Source: Parapedobacter sp037190485 (GTDB taxonomy: Bacteria > Bacteroidota > Bacteroidia > Sphingobacteriales > Sphingobacteriaceae). Taken from it: 64,000 nucleotides of DNA. Each line of letters begins with the position of its first letter. Position 1 is the stretch's first letter. Below the pieces are notes generated by a model. It saw nothing but the letters and a program-made list of their open reading frames with translations. It had not been told where the DNA came from and did not search any database. The stretch lies in contig JBBCJB010000004.1 in assembly GCA_037190485.1 (NCBI GenBank), positions 124,001 to 188,000 on the forward strand, read 5' to 3'. A program made the translations under genes and the position numbers. Of the stretch, positions 60,905 through 64,000 are shown piece after piece.

Positions 60905-61579
60905 ATGATTAAAATCACAGCACTGCAAAAATTCTATCGCACCGAGGAGGTGGAAACGGTTGCGCTCAATAACCTGAGCATCCACGTCAAAGAAGGTGAA
61001 TTCGTGGCCGTGATGGGACCATCCGGCTGTGGCAAGTCGACACTGCTCAACATCGTGGGCCTGCTGGATGACCTCGACGACGGGAGCTACCTCTTCAATA
61101 ACATCGAAGTGGCCAAGTTCAATGAGCGCAAGCGGTCTGACCTACGCAAGCATAACATCGGTTTCGTCTTCCAGAGTTTCAATTTGATTGATGAGCTGAC
61201 CGTATTCGAAAACGTCGAATTACCGCTCATCTATACCAAAGTGCCCGCCGCGGAACGCAAGCAACGGGTGGAAGAGGTATTGGAGAAGGTCCAGATCATG
61301 CACCGCCGGAATCACTTCCCACAGCAGCTTTCGGGTGGCCAGCAGCAGCGGGTTGCCGTGGCCCGCGCCGTGGTGAACCGCCCGAAGCTCATCCTGGCCG
61401 ACGAACCTACCGGTAACCTCGACTCGAATAACGGTAACGAGGTCATGCAATTGCTCACCGAATTGAACGAGCAGGGCACCACCATCGTGATGGTAACCCA
61501 CAGCGAGCACGATGCCCGCTATGCCGACCGCATCATCCGCATGTTGGATGGCCAGGTGCTGATGGAAACGGTGGGGTAA
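60905..61579 (+). CDS. MacB/LolD-type ABC transporter ATP-binding protein
   Basis: 224 residues. Walker A GPSGCGKST, Q-loop FVFQSFNLIDELTV, signature LSGGQQQRVAVARA, Walker B LILADEPTGNLD and VMVTHSEHDARYADRIIRMLDG. The FtsE/LolD/MacB class. It works with the FtsX-type permease 6 nt downstream, probably for export or membrane remodelling. Confidence 0.95.
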   Translation: MIKITALQKFYRTEEVETVALNNLSIHVKEGEFVAVMGPSGCGKSTLLNIVGLLDDLDDGSYLFNNIEVAKFNERKRSDLRKHNIGFVFQSFNLIDELTVFENVELPLIYTKVPAAERKQRVEEVLEKVQIMHRRNHFPQQLSGGQQQRVAVARAVVNRPKLILADEPTGNLDSNNGNEVMQLLTELNEQGTTIVMVTHSEHDARYADRIIRMLDGQVLMETVG

Positions 61580-61585
61580 TGGTCA

Positions 61586-63970
61586 ATGGTCGCGAATTAC
61601 TTTAGCATATTGTTGCGGAATTTTGCAAAAAGCAAGGTTTATTCGCTAATTAACCTAACCGGTCTTTCCGTCGGCATGGCGGCGGCGCTGCTGATCATCC
61701 TCTGGATACGCAACGAACTGGGTATGGAGCGTTTCCACGAGCATGTGGATCGCATTTACGTGATGTACAACCGGGATTCGGATCCCCAGGGCAACCGCTG
61801 GGCTTGGGGCAATACCCCGAAAATCCTTGCACCCACGCTAAAGGCGGATTATCCCGAGGTGGAAGATGCCGTCCGTTTCAACAACATCACCTTCCTGTTT
61901 ACGGTTGGCGACCACAACCTCAATTCACGTGGGGCCTTTGTGGATAGCGGCTTTTTCAATCTTTTCAGCTTCCCGCTCGTACGAGGGCAAGCCGCCACCG
62001 CCCTAAAAGATGGGCATAGCATCGTCTTGACCGAAAAGTTCGCCAAAACCCTGTTCGGCATCGAAGAAGCCTTGGGCAAGACCGTCCGGATCGACAGCAA
62101 CCGCAATGCCACCGTAACGGGTATCCTCAAAGACCTGCCTAACAATACGCTGCTCCGGTTTGACTACCTGCTACCTTGGCAACACATGGAACGGCTGGGT
62201 TGGAGCGACACCCACTGGGGCAACAATTCGGTGACGACCTATGCCCTCCTGAAGCCGGGCGCCAGCCAAGCAGCCTTCGACGCGAAAATACGTACGATAA
62301 CCATTGACCACACGGCAGGAACTGCCAATGCTTCCACAACCGAAGTGTTCACCCAGCCGCTGAGCCGCTATTACCTGTACGGAAAATCCGAAGACGCCAA
62401 GCTGGTGGCCGGCAACTTGGTGACCGTACGGTTATTCATCGTGCTCGCCGTGTTTATCCTGCTCATCGCCTGCATCAATTTCATGAACCTCAGTACAGCG
62501 CGCAGCGAGCGACGCGCCAAGGAAGTGGGTATCCGTAAAGTGGTCGGCGTAAGCAAGGGCCTGTTGATTGCGCAGTTCTTGATGGAAAGTATCCTGCTGA
62601 GCGCGCTGTCCTTTTTCGTCGCACTGCTGCTCGTGCAGTTCAGCCTAGGTGCTTTCAATGGGCTGGTGGGCAAGGCGCTGGTTATCCCGTATAGTGAGCC
62701 GCTGTTCTGGCTGTTCGCCACGGGGCTTGTCCTCCTAACAGGGTTGGTAGCGGGCAGTTATCCGGCATTCTACCTGTCTTCGTTCAACCCCGTGTCCGTA
62801 TTGAAGGGTACCTTCAGGAAGCAATCGGCGTTGGTGGCACCCCGTAAGGTATTGGTGACCATCCAATTTACGTTTGCCATTATCCTGATCATCGCCACGG
62901 TCATCGTCTACCGGCAAATCCAACACGGCCTGAACCGCGACACCGGCTATGACCGCCATAACCTCGTGTATTTCTTTTTCCAGGGCGACATGGAAAACCA
63001 CTACGAAACCCTGCGGAATGAGCTGTTAACAAGTGGCGCGACGACCTCGGTGTCGTTGTCGGCCAACCCCATCACCCAACGTTGGAGCGACAGCTGGGGA
63101 TTTCAGTGGGATGGCAGTACCAAAGCCGACGAAAAGATCGACTTCGTACGATTGGGAACGGATGCCGGTTTCTCGGAGACCTTTGGCATCCAGCTGGTCG
63201 AAGGCCGTGACATCGACATCTACAACTATCCCACCGACAGCATGGCGATCTTGCTGAACGAAACCGCCGTGAAAGCCATGCGCCTCGAACAGCCCATCGG
63301 GGCGAAAATCAGGTGGGCTTATTCCACGACACACTTCCATGTGGTTGGCGTCTTCAGCGACTTCATCCTCGAATCGCCCTTCGAGCAGCGCATCAGCCCG
63401 ATGATGGTCAACGGCCCCGGGGGTTACTCGCCGAATATCCTGCACGTCAAACTGAACCCGGATAACCCTGTCGCGGAGAACCTCTCCCGGCTAGAAAAAA
63501 TCTTCAAGACCTACAATCCGGGTTACCCTTTCGAGTATGTGTTTGCCGACGAAAATTACGCACAGAAATTCCTGAGCGCCGAACGATCGGGGAAACTGGC
63601 CGGGCTATTCGCACTCCTTACCATCCTGATATCGTGCTTGGGCCTATTCGGCTTGGCGGCCTATATGGCCGAAAGCCGTACCAAGGAAATTGGCGTCCGG
63701 AAAGTGCTGGGTGCTTCGGTATGGGGTATCACCCAGCTCCTATCGAAAGATTTCCTCCTGTTGGTGATGCTGTCGTTTATCATTGCCTCGCCGATTGCGT
63801 GGTATGCCATGAACCAATGGTTGGCAGGCTACTCCTACCGTGTTGGCGTGGAGTGGTGGATATTTGCCCTCACCGGCGTTTTGGCCGCGGCGATCGCGTT
63901 GTTGACCGTTAGCTGGCAGGCCATCAAGGCGGCGATGGCCAATCCGGTCGACAGCCTCCGGGACGAATGA
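61586..63970 (+). CDS. FtsX/MacB-like ABC transporter permease
   Basis: 794 residues. Two repeats of a periplasmic MacB-PCD-like domain with FtsX helices: N-terminal helix near 25-45 (GLSVGMAAALLIILWI), a first three-helix block near 275-420 (LAVFILLIACINFMNLSTARSERRAKEVGIRKVVG), a single helix near 430, and a C-terminal block near 675-785 (GLFALLTILISCLGLFGLAAYMAESRTKEIGVRKVLGAS). It ends NPVDSLRDE, the common tail of Bacteroidota members. The last 30 nt of the window after its stop hold nothing recognised. Confidence 0.94.
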   Translation: MVANYFSILLRNFAKSKVYSLINLTGLSVGMAAALLIILWIRNELGMERFHEHVDRIYVMYNRDSDPQGNRWAWGNTPKILAPTLKADYPEVEDAVRFNNITFLFTVGDHNLNSRGAFVDSGFFNLFSFPLVRGQAATALKDGHSIVLTEKFAKTLFGIEEALGKTVRIDSNRNATVTGILKDLPNNTLLRFDYLLPWQHMERLGWSDTHWGNNSVTTYALLKPGASQAAFDAKIRTITIDHTAGTANASTTEVFTQPLSRYYLYGKSEDAKLVAGNLVTVRLFIVLAVFILLIACINFMNLSTARSERRAKEVGIRKVVGVSKGLLIAQFLMESILLSALSFFVALLLVQFSLGAFNGLVGKALVIPYSEPLFWLFATGLVLLTGLVAGSYPAFYLSSFNPVSVLKGTFRKQSALVAPRKVLVTIQFTFAIILIIATVIVYRQIQHGLNRDTGYDRHNLVYFFFQGDMENHYETLRNELLTSGATTSVSLSANPITQRWSDSWGFQWDGSTKADEKIDFVRLGTDAGFSETFGIQLVEGRDIDIYNYPTDSMAILLNETAVKAMRLEQPIGAKIRWAYSTTHFHVVGVFSDFILESPFEQRISPMMVNGPGGYSPNILHVKLNPDNPVAENLSRLEKIFKTYNPGYPFEYVFADENYAQKFLSAERSGKLAGLFALLTILISCLGLFGLAAYMAESRTKEIGVRKVLGASVWGITQLLSKDFLLLVMLSFIIASPIAWYAMNQWLAGYSYRVGVEWWIFALTGVLAAAIALLTVSWQAIKAAMANPVDSLRDE

Positions 63971-64000
63971 CCCGAACCCGCGTGGGCTTGATCATTTCTC

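Noticed and set aside
1..64000. tRNA, rRNA and insertion sequence elements
   Set aside because: No cloverleaf-like or rRNA-like sequence and no transposase reading frame was recognised; a dedicated tRNA or ncRNA search was not possible here.

Overview
The window reads as chromosomal DNA of a Bacteroidota bacterium, probably a member of the Sphingobacteriaceae (Parapedobacter/Pedobacter-like; the genus is a guess). Evidence: four SusC/SusD pairs, Bacteroidota-type promoters (TAnnTTTG-like -7 boxes), weak Shine-Dalgarno use, FtsX-type ABC permeases and lipoprotein SusD signals. Base composition is moderately GC-rich except for an AT-rich island at about 41.2-43.1 kb.

Layout. 1-1066 (-): N-terminal part of an M3 metallopeptidase. 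1067-25120 (+): three tandem modules, each SusC-SusD followed by two related polytopic membrane proteins with a DoxX-like core and a C-terminal extracytoplasmic domain; module 1 also carries a secreted cyanophycinase-like S51 peptidase. 25124-39761 (+), continuous with module 3: moaA, a TonB-dependent receptor, a di-heme peroxidase, a small molybdopterin-domain-like protein, modABC, moeA, moaE, a moaC-moaB fusion, moaD, moeB/thiF, a SoxD-like cytochrome c, a SoxC-like Mo enzyme, a TIGR01777 epimerase and a phytoene-dehydrogenase-like flavoprotein. 39788-41035: a YeiH-type (UPF0324) putative sulfate/sulfite exporter. 41.2-43.1 kb: AT-rich insert with a Crp-like regulator, an SDR and two gene remnants. 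50.6-43.2 kb (-): leader peptide, SusC, SusD and a PIG-L/LmbE deacetylase. 50.7-51.35 kb: degenerate 64-bp tandem repeats. 52.8-51.5 kb (-): a CHAP/TIGR02594-like hydrolase and a C-terminal FN3-like protein. 52.9-58.4 kb: NmrA protein, AraC regulator, two NtaA/SnaA/DszA-type flavin monooxygenases, and a divergent quinone oxidoreductase/HxlR pair. 58.5-64 kb: SPFH protein, zinc-ribbon membrane protein, and a MacB/FtsX-type ABC transporter.

How it may work together. The unifying theme is sulfur plus molybdenum. SoxC and SoxD homologues need Moco, and almost a full set for Mo-MPT synthesis and molybdate uptake sits beside them; no mobA is seen, in keeping with the sulfite-oxidase family using nucleotide-free Mo-MPT. 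A putative sulfate/sulfite exporter lies just downstream. Three SusC operons share a 20-nt promoter element with a TCTACT-N5-AGTAGA-type palindrome, and each is preceded by a 28-30 codon leader ORF containing adjacent Cys codons, two of them ending in a Cys-Cys-Met-Cys tail. In front of the fourth SusC the leader ORF is followed by a terminator hairpin. I infer a cysteine/sulfur-responsive regulon for uptake and oxidation of organic or reduced sulfur compounds, with the SusCD-DoxX-DoxX module as its least described part. The substrate and the sense of control cannot be settled from sequence alone.
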